Below are positions 7,304 through 15,475 of a DNA stretch of 64,000 nucleotides, piece after piece. The stretch is taken from the NCBI RefSeq assembly GCF_048323755.1, contig NZ_JBLWFS010000004.1, forward strand, positions 124,001 to 188,000, read 5' to 3'. How positions within the stretch are numbered: the first letter of the stretch is position 1; each line of letters opens with the position of its first letter. Both the position numbers and the translations under genes were made by a program. The notes under the pieces are model-generated. The model made no database searches. It worked only from the letters and a program-made list of their open reading frames with translations, and was not told the origin of the DNA. The stretch comes from Alkalihalobacterium sp048323755 (GTDB lineage: Bacteria > Bacillota > Bacilli > Bacillales > Bacillaceae_F).

Positions 7304-8137
7304 ATGGGAACAGTTGCTACGGATCGATGGATTAAAGGTTTTATGGAAGAATCAAGTAAAGCTTCTTTTAGATACAATAACTGGAATGTTCAAATGAAAG
7401 CGATCATTGAACCAGTTTCACGTCATTTTTATCACCTGCCTCTTCACATTCTTCACCGTTCATTACTTGAACAAGGACTATTTACACCAGATCAAGAAGT
7501 AAATTCAATTTATATGCACATGAAAAAACTAAAAATGTGGGCATATGTACAACATATTTATCTTGAACTTAAACAAGAATGGGAAGGGCCACCCGTCAAA
7601 GTCATTCTATTACCTGGAAATGAAGCTAATGAAATTATTATGGACGATTTAGGCGGAAAAATGGGCATCGGATTTCAAGATAAAGTGATATTGTTTGTGA
7701 CAACCAAAACGAATCACTTTGACCTTAGAACCCTTTTAACACATGAATATAACCATAGTTGTCGATTAATGCACTTAGATAAAAGAGAACCTGACTTAAC
7801 ATTACTTGATTCTCTCATTATTGAAGGAATGGCTGAATATGCAGTCAAAGAAAAATGCGGGGAACGAGCACTCGGAAAATGGCATAATCAATTCACCAAA
7901 GAAAAGCTGCAGTCTTTATGGGACCACTTCTATAAAGAAAGAATCTTAGTGAAAGGTAAGCATTATCATCGCCCATTTTTATTCGGAAGCGAATCTTTAG
8001 GTATCCCTTTATGGTCGGGGTATGCCATGGGATTTGAAATTGTCCGCTCGATGATGGAAAAGAAATCGCATAGTATACAACAGTTACTTTCATTGAATTC
8101 AGAAATAATTTTAAAGCAATCCGTTTTTGAAGATTAA
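7304..8137 (+). CDS. yjaZ: YjaZ-like putative zinc-dependent protease (DUF2268)
   Basis: A 277-residue protein of the DUF2268 family, with the metalloprotease motif HEYNH (147-151, an HExxH) and a downstream Glu in IIEGMAEY, the expected third ligand region. No signal peptide is visible, so it is probably cytoplasmic. ATG 7304 follows AAGGAAGAG; an earlier GTG at 7262 has no good site. In B. subtilis yjaZ lies upstream of yjbA and trpS, and the same order holds here. The physiological substrate is unknown. A terminator follows directly. Confidence 0.85.
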   Translation: MGTVATDRWIKGFMEESSKASFRYNNWNVQMKAIIEPVSRHFYHLPLHILHRSLLEQGLFTPDQEVNSIYMHMKKLKMWAYVQHIYLELKQEWEGPPVKVILLPGNEANEIIMDDLGGKMGIGFQDKVILFVTTKTNHFDLRTLLTHEYNHSCRLMHLDKREPDLTLLDSLIIEGMAEYAVKEKCGERALGKWHNQFTKEKLQSLWDHFYKERILVKGKHYHRPFLFGSESLGIPLWSGYAMGFEIVRSMMEKKSHSIQQLLSLNSEIILKQSVFED

Positions 8138-8141
8138 GTTG

Positions 8142-8172
8142 CCCTCTTTTTAGTTTGTAAAGAGGGTTTTTC
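8142..8172 (+). terminator. Terminator after yjaZ
   Basis: Stem CCCTCTTT / AAAGAGGG followed by TTTTT. Confidence 0.85.
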
Positions 8173-8242
8173 GTATGAACAGCCAATTATTAAAAAAGAG
8201 AACAGTTAGATACGGACGAGCACCTACTAAAGAAGGGAGGAG

Positions 8243-8458
8243 ATGCGAATTTTTAGAGTGTTTTCTTTATTAGTCGGCTTTGGATTAGCTGTAGCTGGTG
8301 GAGTTAGTTTACTTGCTTATTTAAATTTATTAACCGCGGGATATGATTTCGTAACGTATCTCCGCTTTATCTCAACAAGGATTGAACTTTATATGGTAAT
8401 CGTCGGTGCAATTATTATTACATTATCTATATATTGGCCAACCCATCGAAAAAAGTAG
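8243..8458 (+). CDS. Small membrane protein, two membrane segments
   Basis: A 71-residue protein with hydrophobic segments at about residues 5-28 and 47-65 and a basic C-terminus (THRKK). GGGAGGAG lies just before the ATG. It sits between yjaZ and yjbA in the conserved block. No known family is recognised. The start and the ribosome binding site are convincing. Confidence 0.7.
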   Translation: MRIFRVFSLLVGFGLAVAGGVSLLAYLNLLTAGYDFVTYLRFISTRIELYMVIVGAIIITLSIYWPTHRKK

Positions 8459-8560
8459 CATAATTTTTATTTGGAATGAATATAGTACTTGTGGAATAAA
8501 TTGCCTTACCTCTGACTATACTGATGGTACAAGCACATTTACGTGAGGGGGGCGATTTTG

Positions 8561-9307
8561 TTGGTCCACATTCGGGATGTTTGGATTAATTGGTTCGAAG
8601 GTGAAGAAAATGGTTACAATGTGTGTGATTTTTATGAATGGAGAACCGATGACAGGATCGAAGTATTAGATCAAGCGATTGTAGTCAAGGTATCTCGACA
8701 ACTGTATAGTTACATCGAAAATAATCTTGCAGACTTACCAGAACAATTGTTAGAAGATGTACATCGAAAAAGTTATCTAAGAAAAAATATGTCGCGTATT
8801 CAACTTGATTATTGTTTTATAGCAACTGATGGAGAGCGAATTATCGCAGTCGATACGATCGGATACAAAACACCGATTCGTAAAAGTAGACTTACACCTA
8901 GACAAGAGCAAATTGTCTTAGAATTAATCGAATCAGAAACTATGGAAGTATATGATCTTGATGTAGTTGAATTCCAAAAAGAGTACCATATACTATCTCC
9001 TAGTCCTGAAGAGATGAGGGGATTGACGAGGAAGGAACGTCAATTAAAGCAATTGCTTTTTATGGCACTTGATCAACTCTATTCCACTGGAAATGCAGCT
9101 GAGATTAGGTACTGGTATACGGAGTGGGAACCTGCAAAATACATGGAAATTCAAGCGATGAGTTTCGAAGAAGTTTGGGAAGGTCTTTTTGAGGAAGTGA
9201 AAAATGGTTGGTCAAAGAGACATTATCACCTTTGTGAAGCTATTGTAAAGGGACAACCCTTCTTTGAAAAACTTTGGGAGCTTGAGCATGGTGAAAGCGT
9301 AAAGTAA
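8561..9307 (+). CDS. yjbA: UPF0736 protein YjbA
   Basis: A 248-residue cytoplasmic protein of the UPF0736 family, recognised from WINWFEGEENGYNVCDFYEWR near the N-terminus (given in part: NWFEGEENGYNV). The function of the family is unknown. TTG 8561 is the likely start because AGGGGGG lies 8 nt upstream; an in-frame GTG at 8543 would sit on top of that site. Position before trpS matches B. subtilis. A terminator at 9322 closes the gene. Confidence 0.85.
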   Translation: MVHIRDVWINWFEGEENGYNVCDFYEWRTDDRIEVLDQAIVVKVSRQLYSYIENNLADLPEQLLEDVHRKSYLRKNMSRIQLDYCFIATDGERIIAVDTIGYKTPIRKSRLTPRQEQIVLELIESETMEVYDLDVVEFQKEYHILSPSPEEMRGLTRKERQLKQLLFMALDQLYSTGNAAEIRYWYTEWEPAKYMEIQAMSFEEVWEGLFEEVKNGWSKRHYHLCEAIVKGQPFFEKLWELEHGESVK

Positions 9308-9321
9308 ATTACATAAAGTAG

Positions 9322-9348
9322 AAAGGAGGACACTTCGTTCTCCTTTTT
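9322..9348 (+). terminator. Terminator after yjbA
   Basis: Stem AAAGGAG / CTCCTTT with an 11-nt loop, followed by T-rich sequence. Confidence 0.75.
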
Positions 9349-9533
9349 CTTGGGTTATAAGTATCTATAGAGCTCAGTTTTATTAATGAACCTAAAAGTA
9401 CTCTCTAAATGTGAGCATTTTTGGAAACGTTCTTTCAGACATTTACACGATAGTCTTTGTTCTCTATAATAAAATAGTAGATCTCTATAGAACTGTGTAT
9501 GGATGTTCTAAATCTTTTTTAGGAGGGATAGTC

Positions 9534-9647
9534 GTGGATGGATTTGTACACTTTCTAATGCAACTTCTTACAGTTGTAGTAGTAGTTGGAACATTGGGGG
9601 TTTCTTTCTTAGTCGGTGCGATTTGGAAGAAGCAAAAAGGATATTAA
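9534..9647 (+). CDS. Very small single-pass membrane protein (37 aa)
   Basis: GTG 9534 follows a perfect AGGAGGG with 7-nt spacing. The product has one long hydrophobic segment (FLMQLLTVVVVVGTLGVSFLV) and a basic tail KKQKGY, so it should insert in the membrane with the C-terminus in the cytoplasm. The same frame is open back to 9411, but that part has no ribosome binding site. The family is not recognised. A bidirectional terminator follows. Confidence 0.65.
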   Translation: MDGFVHFLMQLLTVVVVVGTLGVSFLVGAIWKKQKGY

Positions 9648-9667
9648 TGCAATCATACATTATAAGA

Positions 9668-9705
9668 AAACAAGGAGTAGAGACCCTCTACTCCTTGTTT
9701 TTTTA
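9668..9705. terminator. Bidirectional terminator between small membrane gene and trpS
   Basis: Stem CAAGGAGTAGAG / CTCTACTCCTTG with a 3-4-nt loop. T run on the plus strand and A run (T on minus) on the other side. It overlaps the trpS stop codon. Confidence 0.85.
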
Positions 9706-10692
9706 ACGTCTTTTTCTTCCTAATCCCATCGCACGTTCTGTTTTAGCAAGCATTTTTGTAGCTACACGGTTTGCCTTTTCTGCTCCATGATCTAAAATGT
9801 CATCTAATTCAGTTGAATGAATTAATTCTTCGTATCGCTCGCGGATTGGATTTAACGTCTCTGCGACGACATTTGCTAAATCATCCTTAAATTCTCCATA
9901 TCCACTTCCTTCATACATCGAAGTAATATCCTCATACGATTTACCGGAACATAGCGAATAGATGGCCATTAAGTTTGCAATGGCTGGTTTATTTTCCTTA
10001 TCATAATGAACCGAGTTATCTGAGTCTGTTACTGCACTTTTCATTTTCTTTATGATGGTTTTCTCATCATCGAGCATTGAAATATAGCTTTTTGCATTCG
10101 GATTCGATTTACTCATTTTCTTAGAAGGGTCATTTAAGGACATAATACGAGCCCCAACTTTAGGAATTTGAACTTCAGGAATCGTAAAGATATCGTTATA
10201 TTTTCTGTTAAAACGTTCGGCTAAATCTCTAGTTAATTCTAAATGTTGCTTTTGGTCCTCACCAACAGGTACGATATCGGTTTGATAAAGAAGGATATCA
10301 GCTGCCATTAATGGAGGGTATGTGAGTAACGCTGCAGATACGGCTTCTTTACCATCGGATTTATCTTTGAACTGTGTCATTCGTTCCAGTTCACCTATGT
10401 AGGATACACATTGCATAATCCAACCTAATTGTGCATGGGCAGGAACTTCAGATTGAATGAATAATGTTGATTTTTCAGGGTCAATCCCTGCAGCAATATA
10501 AAGTGCAGCTAAACTCTTTATATTTTTTCGTAGTTCTGTTTTATCTTGTGGAACTGTAATTGCATGTTGATCTACGATACAAAAAAAGCAATTGTGATCG
10601 TCTTGCAAATCAACAAAATGTTTCATTGCTCCTAAGTAATTTCCTAAAGTTAACGTTCCACTCGGTTGAATACCAGAGAAAACTGTCTTCAT
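9703..10692 (-). CDS. trpS: Tryptophan--tRNA ligase
   Basis: A 329-residue class I aminoacyl-tRNA synthetase that charges tRNA-Trp. The N-terminus FSGIQPSGTLTLGNYLG carries the HIGH-equivalent TLGN, and KMSKS occurs near residue 195. Length matches B. subtilis TrpS (330). ATG 10692 follows GGAAGAG; an upstream frame extension (three codons more to a further start) has no site. In B. subtilis trpS is controlled by a T-box leader, but the region 10693-10898 shows no T-box consensus here. Confidence 0.97.
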   Translation of the reverse strand: MKTVFSGIQPSGTLTLGNYLGAMKHFVDLQDDHNCFFCIVDQHAITVPQDKTELRKNIKSLAALYIAAGIDPEKSTLFIQSEVPAHAQLGWIMQCVSYIGELERMTQFKDKSDGKEAVSAALLTYPPLMAADILLYQTDIVPVGEDQKQHLELTRDLAERFNRKYNDIFTIPEVQIPKVGARIMSLNDPSKKMSKSNPNAKSYISMLDDEKTIIKKMKSAVTDSDNSVHYDKENKPAIANLMAIYSLCSGKSYEDITSMYEGSGYGEFKDDLANVVAETLNPIRERYEELIHSTELDDILDHGAEKANRVATKMLAKTERAMGLGRKRR

Positions 10693-10898
10693 TGATCTCT
10701 TCCTTTCCAAAAAACGTATGTATACATCATCTTATCGAATTATGGTGTAAGAGTAAATAACATTACTCATATTAAGATATTATCAAGAAATTGTAATAGG
10801 GTATGTTTTCTCTTCTTTTACGAATAATATTTAAATAAAGGTTGTTGAAAAGAGAAGATTATCGACTATTTTAGTTTAAGGGAAAGAGGGAAAACAGG

Positions 10899-12026
10899 AT
10901 GAAGGCCAGACCATTAATTTTTTCAGCTTCAATTGGACAAGGTCATCAACAAGCTGCTAAAGCTCTGTGTACGGAGCTTGAAAAAAAAGGGTATTACCCC
11001 AAAATCATTGATACTTTTTATACCCTGAGTCCACTGTTACATCATTGTATTGTAAAAAGTTATTTAAACTTATTAAAACTAGGCCCTGCAGTTTGGAGAA
11101 AGATTTATTTTAATGCTGAAAAGCAATCATATTTCCTGTATATCGATCGATTTAGCACATTATTTACCGAACGGCTTCATAAACTGATTGCAGAAGAAGA
11201 GAATGTCCCATTTATAATTTCAACACACCCGTTTGTTACACCATTTCTGACAACTGTAAAGAAGAAAAGGAAGATAAATATCCCTATTTATTATGTTATC
11301 ACTGACTTTTTAATGCATCCAGCGTATTTAAGAGAAGGTGTTGATCGATATTTTACAGCAGACCCAACATCTTTTCATTTTGCTAAAAAGAACAATTATC
11401 CTGTTGATCGCTTTTGTTTAACGGGAATTCCCGTACCAGGCCATCCCGCATTTTCATCAACGAAATCAAAAAGTCGTGAACAGTTAGGATTGGACGAGAA
11501 TAAAAAAATTGTATTAATTGCTGGCGGTGGATTTGGCCTTGCTAAGTATGTAAAGGTTATTCGAGCGCTAGAAAAGTGTAGTGAAGAATTAATGATTATT
11601 TGTATGACAGGGACTAATACGAAAGCGGCGAGAAAAATAGAAAGTTATAAAAGTAAGCATTGTCTAAAAGTACTTCCATTTACCGATCGTTTCTTAGATT
11701 ATTTACGCGCTAGTGATGTAGTAATTTCAAAGTCAGGTGGCTTAACAATGTCAGAAGCGCTTATCTGTGAAACACCAATTATTATCTATAAACCTGTTCC
11801 AGGCCATGAGGAACATAATGCGCAATACTTAGTTGAAAAAGGGGCAGCAGTAAAAATACAGGGTGATGAAGAATTACCGCTAATTATTAAGCGAGTCTTA
11901 TTTCAAAAGAAGCTGAGTGAGGAGATGCGATATTCGGCTAGAAAGATTAAGAGGCCTACAGCTGCTGAAGAGATAGTGGAGGAGATGATTTTAGCACTTG
12001 AGCAAAAGCAACAAGCGGTAAGGTAA
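10899..12026 (+). CDS. MGDG-synthase-type glycosyltransferase
   Basis: A 375-residue GT-B glycosyltransferase (GT28/MGDG synthase family), related to B. subtilis UgtP and YkoN. Such enzymes move a sugar from a UDP-sugar to diacylglycerol or a similar lipid at the inner membrane face. The N-terminal domain begins FSASIGQGHQQAAKAL, the family's lipid-side motif. The C-terminal domain has GGGFGLAKYV, KSGGLTMSEAL and PVPGHEEHNAQYL, the nucleotide-sugar site. The ATG follows AAAGAGGG. It is a single gene, convergent with a 55-residue membrane protein gene. The acceptor lipid is not known. Confidence 0.85.
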   Translation: MKARPLIFSASIGQGHQQAAKALCTELEKKGYYPKIIDTFYTLSPLLHHCIVKSYLNLLKLGPAVWRKIYFNAEKQSYFLYIDRFSTLFTERLHKLIAEEENVPFIISTHPFVTPFLTTVKKKRKINIPIYYVITDFLMHPAYLREGVDRYFTADPTSFHFAKKNNYPVDRFCLTGIPVPGHPAFSSTKSKSREQLGLDENKKIVLIAGGGFGLAKYVKVIRALEKCSEELMIICMTGTNTKAARKIESYKSKHCLKVLPFTDRFLDYLRASDVVISKSGGLTMSEALICETPIIIYKPVPGHEEHNAQYLVEKGAAVKIQGDEELPLIIKRVLFQKKLSEEMRYSARKIKRPTAAEEIVEEMILALEQKQQAVR

Positions 12027-12031
12027 CGAAA

Positions 12032-12199
12032 TTAACGTTTTTGTTTCTTTTTCCATAGGTGGGTTGAAAAAATACCTATCGTAATTAGAAGTAAGACTAA
12101 AAATAATAAATCATTCGTGTAATTTAATTGGTTTGCAATAATAACATACAATCCTAAGAAGATAGTCATAGTAAGTGCTGCAAGTTGAAGCATATTCAT
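12032..12199 (-). CDS. Small two-segment membrane protein (55 aa)
   Basis: An open frame of 55 codons on the minus strand with GAGGTTG about 7 nt before the ATG (12199). Hydrophobic segments at about residues 4-22 and 29-47 and a basic tail (WKKKKQKR-like) indicate a membrane protein with the C-terminus in the cytoplasm. Its stop lies 5 nt past the stop of the convergent glycosyltransferase gene. No known family is recognised. Confidence 0.55.
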   Translation of the reverse strand: MNMLQLAALTMTIFLGLYVIIANQLNYTNDLLFLVLLLITIGIFSTHLWKKKQKR

Positions 12200-12272
12200 A
12201 AAACAACCTCGTTTTCATTAGACATATATATTAGTATAACAGACACAAATTGGAACGTAAAAAAGGAGTGAA

Positions 12273-12833
12273 ATGATGCAACATCGAAAAAATGCTATAT
12301 ATAGTTGTCTTTTATTTTTTCTGTTATTTGGTGTTGCCTATTTATATGAAGGGTCTCATCACATATTTAGACAGGTAGATGAAGCAGTAGCTGCCACTTC
12401 TAAAGTTGGAGCATTCGAAAATGAAGTAGCCCCAAACTTCGAATTATTAAACTTAGAAGGAAAAAAGGTTTCCTTAGAAGATTATCGTGGTCGCAAGGTA
12501 ATTCTAAATTTCTTTGCGACATGGTGTCCGCCATGTCAGGAAGAGATGCCTCTATTAGTCCATTTAGATGAGGAGTTAAAGGATAAAAATATCGTCATGC
12601 TTGGTGTAAATATGACGAGTCAAGAGAGAAACTCAAACGATGTTCGACCATTTTTATCACAATACAATGCTGAATATGATGTTGTATTTGATGTAGACGG
12701 CAAAGTCATGAAGAATTATCATATTATTGGTATTCCTACAACCTTTATGGTGAATGAAAAAGGTATAATTGAAAAAAGAATCAATGGGATAGTTACACCG
12801 AATCATATTCCTCTTTTGCTTGGGAAAGAATAA
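12273..12833 (+). CDS. Membrane-anchored thiol-disulfide oxidoreductase (TlpA/ResA-like)
   Basis: A 186-residue protein: N-terminal membrane anchor (about residues 10-27), then an extracytoplasmic thioredoxin fold of the AhpC-TSA/Redoxin type. The active site is WCPPC (Cys85 and Cys88) and the cis-Pro segment is GIPTTF. Relatives (ResA, StoA, YneN) reduce disulfides outside the membrane, for cytochrome c or spore cortex formation. There are two adjacent ATG codons (12273, 12276), with AAAGGAG upstream. The gene stands alone, so the partner is not evident. Confidence 0.88.
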   Translation: MMQHRKNAIYSCLLFFLLFGVAYLYEGSHHIFRQVDEAVAATSKVGAFENEVAPNFELLNLEGKKVSLEDYRGRKVILNFFATWCPPCQEEMPLLVHLDEELKDKNIVMLGVNMTSQERNSNDVRPFLSQYNAEYDVVFDVDGKVMKNYHIIGIPTTFMVNEKGIIEKRINGIVTPNHIPLLLGKE

Positions 12834-13018
12834 ATTAACACCATATAGTTCTAACATAGTAATTAGTATGCTATTTTTCATTAGTACTTTAACTAACAAA
12901 GACAAAATGACCCTTATAAAGCAGATGAAGGACAAAGCGAGGCAGAACTTCGAGTGAAGTGTCCTCACAATGACGAATAGATTGGTGATTTAATTAATAA
13001 TTACAATAAGATAAATAC
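12834..13018. other. Intergenic region, no gene recognised
   Basis: Between the thioredoxin gene and its distal terminator. It holds a weak stem GGACA ... TGTCC (about 12931-12961) with an inner CTTC/GAAG pair. No open frame with a ribosome binding site was seen. Confidence 0.4.
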
Positions 13019-13061
13019 AAAAAGGTTGGGGTAAATTTAACAAAAACCCAACCTTTTTTGT
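13019..13061 (+). terminator. Strong terminator distal to the TlpA-like gene
   Basis: Stem AAAAGGTTGGG / CCCAACCTTTT with T run. It is followed by a (ATT)n-like microsatellite at about 13069-13094. Confidence 0.8.
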
Positions 13062-13169
13062 GTGCTAATTATATTATTATTATTATTATTATTTATGTTA
13101 CTAATTCATCCTGATTTTTTTAACCTGTTATTTAAATTTTCTCCACGTTATTGGATCTCCCCAAACTCT

Positions 13170-14165
13170 TTAATGAACAAAAATAAGATAGGACGAAACA
13201 AAGTAGATAATGATTAACAGGACCGATGGAAATGCATACGATGTCGCTGAATAATCGTTCTTCCTTAACAATGAATAAAGGACGATGACAGAAAGAACGG
13301 CAACCGCTGCAGCAGTGATTTGGTTTACAGGTGAAACAAAAAATAGAACGCTGCCTTTCTGATAGAGCACATCAGTTCCTACTAAGATCAGTATGTTAAA
13401 GAGATTACTACCGAGGATCGAACCGATCGCTAAATTATAATTTCGTAACTGAATAGCAATTAATACAGCAACCGCTTCAGGCAAAGATGTCGTCGCAGCA
13501 ATGAGAAAGCTTCCAACAAAGCTAGATCCAAGCCCTGTAATTACTGCAATACGGTCACCAGTAATGGTTAAAAAGGATCCAGCGACTAAAATAACAAAAG
13601 CAGCAATAATAAAACCATAGATGGCTCTTTTCAATGAGATAGCTGATGTATTTAGTTTATTCTCCTCTTCGACCTCAGGCTCTTCATAATCTAATGTCTC
13701 TTTTTTCGATCGATTGGTGAGCACATACATACCAGCAGCATATATTGTTACTATTAGGAGTGTATCAAGTCCTACTCCAAGAAAAGTAATATTTAGTCTT
13801 AATGTTAAGGCTAACAGCGTTGTTACAGCTAATAACAATCCTATACTTGCAGTGTAAAAATGTTCTCCAGAAGCCCCTTTAAAAATTCGTTTTTTTCGAT
13901 AATATAGATCAAAGCTAGCTAGAATTAACAAGTTAAACATATTACTTCCAAGAACATTCCCGATCGCAATATCTGGGTTATCAAGGACGATGGCAGAAAT
14001 ACTTGTTGTTACTTCTGGTAGTGAAGTAGCTCCTGCTAGAAAAATTGTACCAACTAACATACCGCCTAATGCTGTTTTTTCACTTAAGGCATCAGCATAT
14101 GTGGAAAGTTTAATGGCACAGATCACTGTGATAACTGCACATAAGAAAAAAATAAAAAATACCAT
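13170..14165 (-). CDS. CaCA-family cation antiporter (YrbG-like), manganese-riboswitch controlled
   Basis: A 331-residue membrane protein with ten or so hydrophobic segments in two homologous halves. Each half has the alpha-repeat signature of the Ca2+:cation antiporter superfamily: ATSLPE followed by GNVLGSNMFN in the first, TTSLPE followed by GSILGSNLFN in the second. A charged loop (EEPEVEEENK) joins the halves. The family exchanges Ca2+ or other divalent cations for Na+ or H+. AGAGGGG precedes the ATG. The upstream yybP-ykoY RNA senses Mn2+, so I infer that the exporter handles manganese (perhaps with calcium). Confidence 0.87.
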   Translation of the reverse strand: MVFFIFFLCAVITVICAIKLSTYADALSEKTALGGMLVGTIFLAGATSLPEVTTSISAIVLDNPDIAIGNVLGSNMFNLLILASFDLYYRKKRIFKGASGEHFYTASIGLLLAVTTLLALTLRLNITFLGVGLDTLLIVTIYAAGMYVLTNRSKKETLDYEEPEVEEENKLNTSAISLKRAIYGFIIAAFVILVAGSFLTITGDRIAVITGLGSSFVGSFLIAATTSLPEAVAVLIAIQLRNYNLAIGSILGSNLFNILILVGTDVLYQKGSVLFFVSPVNQITAAAVAVLSVIVLYSLLRKNDYSATSYAFPSVLLIIIYFVSSYLIFVH

Positions 14166-14194
14166 AAATCGTTTCCCCTCTCTCTATTTCCACA

Positions 14195-14253
14195 CAAAAA
14201 AGACCCTTTTATGAGAGTTTACCCAAAAAATAAACACTCATAAAAAGGTCTTG
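14195..14253 (-). terminator. Riboswitch expression platform: intrinsic terminator
   Basis: On the minus strand a long stem starts AAGACC...TTTATGAG and closes with CTCATAAAA..GGTCTT, then TTTTTT. The 5' arm uses the same CCTTTTT bases that close the aptamer's P1 stem, so the two folds exclude each other. Metal binding should stabilise P1 and prevent termination. Confidence 0.8.
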
Positions 14254-14355
14254 CGTACTTTGTTCAAGTCATTCAAAACAAAGCTTAATGAACCGAGTGG
14301 AAGACCACCGTAATGACGACTCATTAACCTTGAAAGGTCGCTACTCCCCTTTTTA
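14245..14355 (-). promoter_or_regulatory. yybP-ykoY manganese riboswitch
   Basis: On the minus strand the segment opens with AAAAAGGGGAGTAGCGAC and closes with ACGCAAGACCTTTTT. These are the conserved 5' (GGGGAGUAG) and 3' (GCAAGACC) elements of the yybP-ykoY class, whose two loops form the Mn2+ site. P1 pairs AAAAAGG with CCTTTTT. Between them lie two arms. It precedes a CaCA antiporter gene by about 80 nt, with a terminator in between. Confidence 0.88.
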
Positions 14356-14408
14356 GGGCGTATGTGATTAAGTTCAATTTATCACACGATTCATTTCACC
14401 GTCAATAA

Positions 14409-14441
14409 AAAAATCTTTGGCTAATCCACCAAAGATTTTTC
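14409..14441 (-). terminator. Terminator of the HD-domain gene
   Basis: Stem AAAAATCTTTGG / CCAAAGATTTTT with an 8-nt loop; T run on the minus strand. It overlaps the stop codon of the HD gene. Confidence 0.8.
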
Positions 14442-14976
14442 AGACAGACTTCCTATATAGATGCTCAGAAATTTGTTCATCAACTAAAGTATCTAAATGC
14501 CTAATTTGCTGTAAGGCAACTTCATTACTAATTTTACGATAATGATGTTCTCCATTTGGTTCCTCATCTATTTCGTCAGCAATTGCTACTACTTTTTGTA
14601 AATTATTTAGTTCGAGTTGCCCATTTGGCAGATAAGAGTCCGTATGAAGTAGTACTGCTAAAGCAATCTGTTTGGCTTTTCGCGGATCTTCACCGAGTCG
14701 AACTAACAATTTATGAGCACGCTCTGCTCCTTTAATGGCGTGAATATCATTTTCTTTATATAGTTCAAAATCCCATTCACCATTTTTATACCAAGTGTAG
14801 TGTCCGATATCATGAAGAAAGGCAGCTTTCGTTGCTAAGTCCGGATTAACATCATATTTTACTGAAAGCTTGAGAGCATTATATGCAGTCGCAATTGCAT
14901 GTGCTAAACCAGAACGTTTTACATACTTTTGAGTAATGGGGTGACTATAAATTTCCAATAATGTAACATTTCTCAT
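14440..14976 (-). CDS. HD-domain phosphohydrolase-like protein
   Basis: A 178-residue cytoplasmic protein with an HD metal-binding domain: His26 (GLAHA), the doublet HDIGH (55-59), and later HAIKGAERAHKLL and HTDSYLPNG. HD proteins of this size are often phosphohydrolases acting on nucleotides. The substrate is unknown. ATG 14976 is chosen since AGGAGGG lies just upstream; an earlier start at 14994 overlaps that site. It stands upstream of the manganese riboswitch on the same strand, separated by a terminator. Confidence 0.8.
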   Translation of the reverse strand: MRNVTLLEIYSHPITQKYVKRSGLAHAIATAYNALKLSVKYDVNPDLATKAAFLHDIGHYTWYKNGEWDFELYKENDIHAIKGAERAHKLLVRLGEDPRKAKQIALAVLLHTDSYLPNGQLELNNLQKVVAIADEIDEEPNGEHHYRKISNEVALQQIRHLDTLVDEQISEHLYRKSV

Positions 14977-15189
14977 TTTCCTTTCCCTCCTCATGTTAGA
15001 TCTTCTCTTACGTTTTCAGGGTATTTTTTCTATTATATTGAGGAAGGACTTGTTTTGCAACCATTAAATGTTTATTGGACAAAAAAACAGGATATACCAC
15101 AAAATACATCATTAGTTCATTTATGGTAGTTCTTTTTGCAATGGTCAGGGTGTACGATTAACGATATAATTTCCTTGGAGGAGATATTT

Positions 15190-15420
15190 ATGTATATTTC
15201 AGTAAAAGAACTCGCAGAGTATTTAAGTTTACCCGAAGAGTATTTATTCGACCAAATTCGAAAAGGAAATGTAAAAGCGATCTATGACGGACAACAGTAT
15301 CTAGTTAATAAAAACCAATTCGAATGGCACAAACATCAGCTGGACTTAAAGTTAGAAGAGCTTAGAAGAGAAGCATTGGAAGATATCCCAGAAGATATTG
15401 ATGTTAAAGACGAGGATTAA
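15190..15420 (+). CDS. Small helix-turn-helix (excisionase-like) DNA-binding protein
   Basis: A 76-residue protein. Residues 1-45 (YISVKELAEYLSLPEEYLFD ... GNVKAIYDGQQYLVN) match the MerR-like winged helix of the excisionase family (HTH_17). The C-terminal part is acidic and helical (EELRREALEDIPEDI). ATG 15190 follows GGAGGAG with good spacing; the frame is open upstream to 15136 but without a site. It lies 55 nt before the glycoside hydrolase gene on the same strand. No integrase is near, so a phage excisionase role is unlikely. Confidence 0.7.
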   Translation: MYISVKELAEYLSLPEEYLFDQIRKGNVKAIYDGQQYLVNKNQFEWHKHQLDLKLEELRREALEDIPEDIDVKDED

Positions 15421-15475
15421 GACATACATATTAAAAAAGGACAAATCCTAACTGTAAAGGCATGAAAGGCGTGAG

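Noticed and set aside
10693..10898. T-box leader expected upstream of trpS
   Set aside because: No AGGGTGG-type T-box sequence, specifier loop or terminator is visible on the minus strand.
15190..15420. Prophage or integrative element marked by an excisionase-like gene
   Set aside because: No integrase, attachment repeats or phage genes surround it; such small HTH proteins are common in Bacillus chromosomes.
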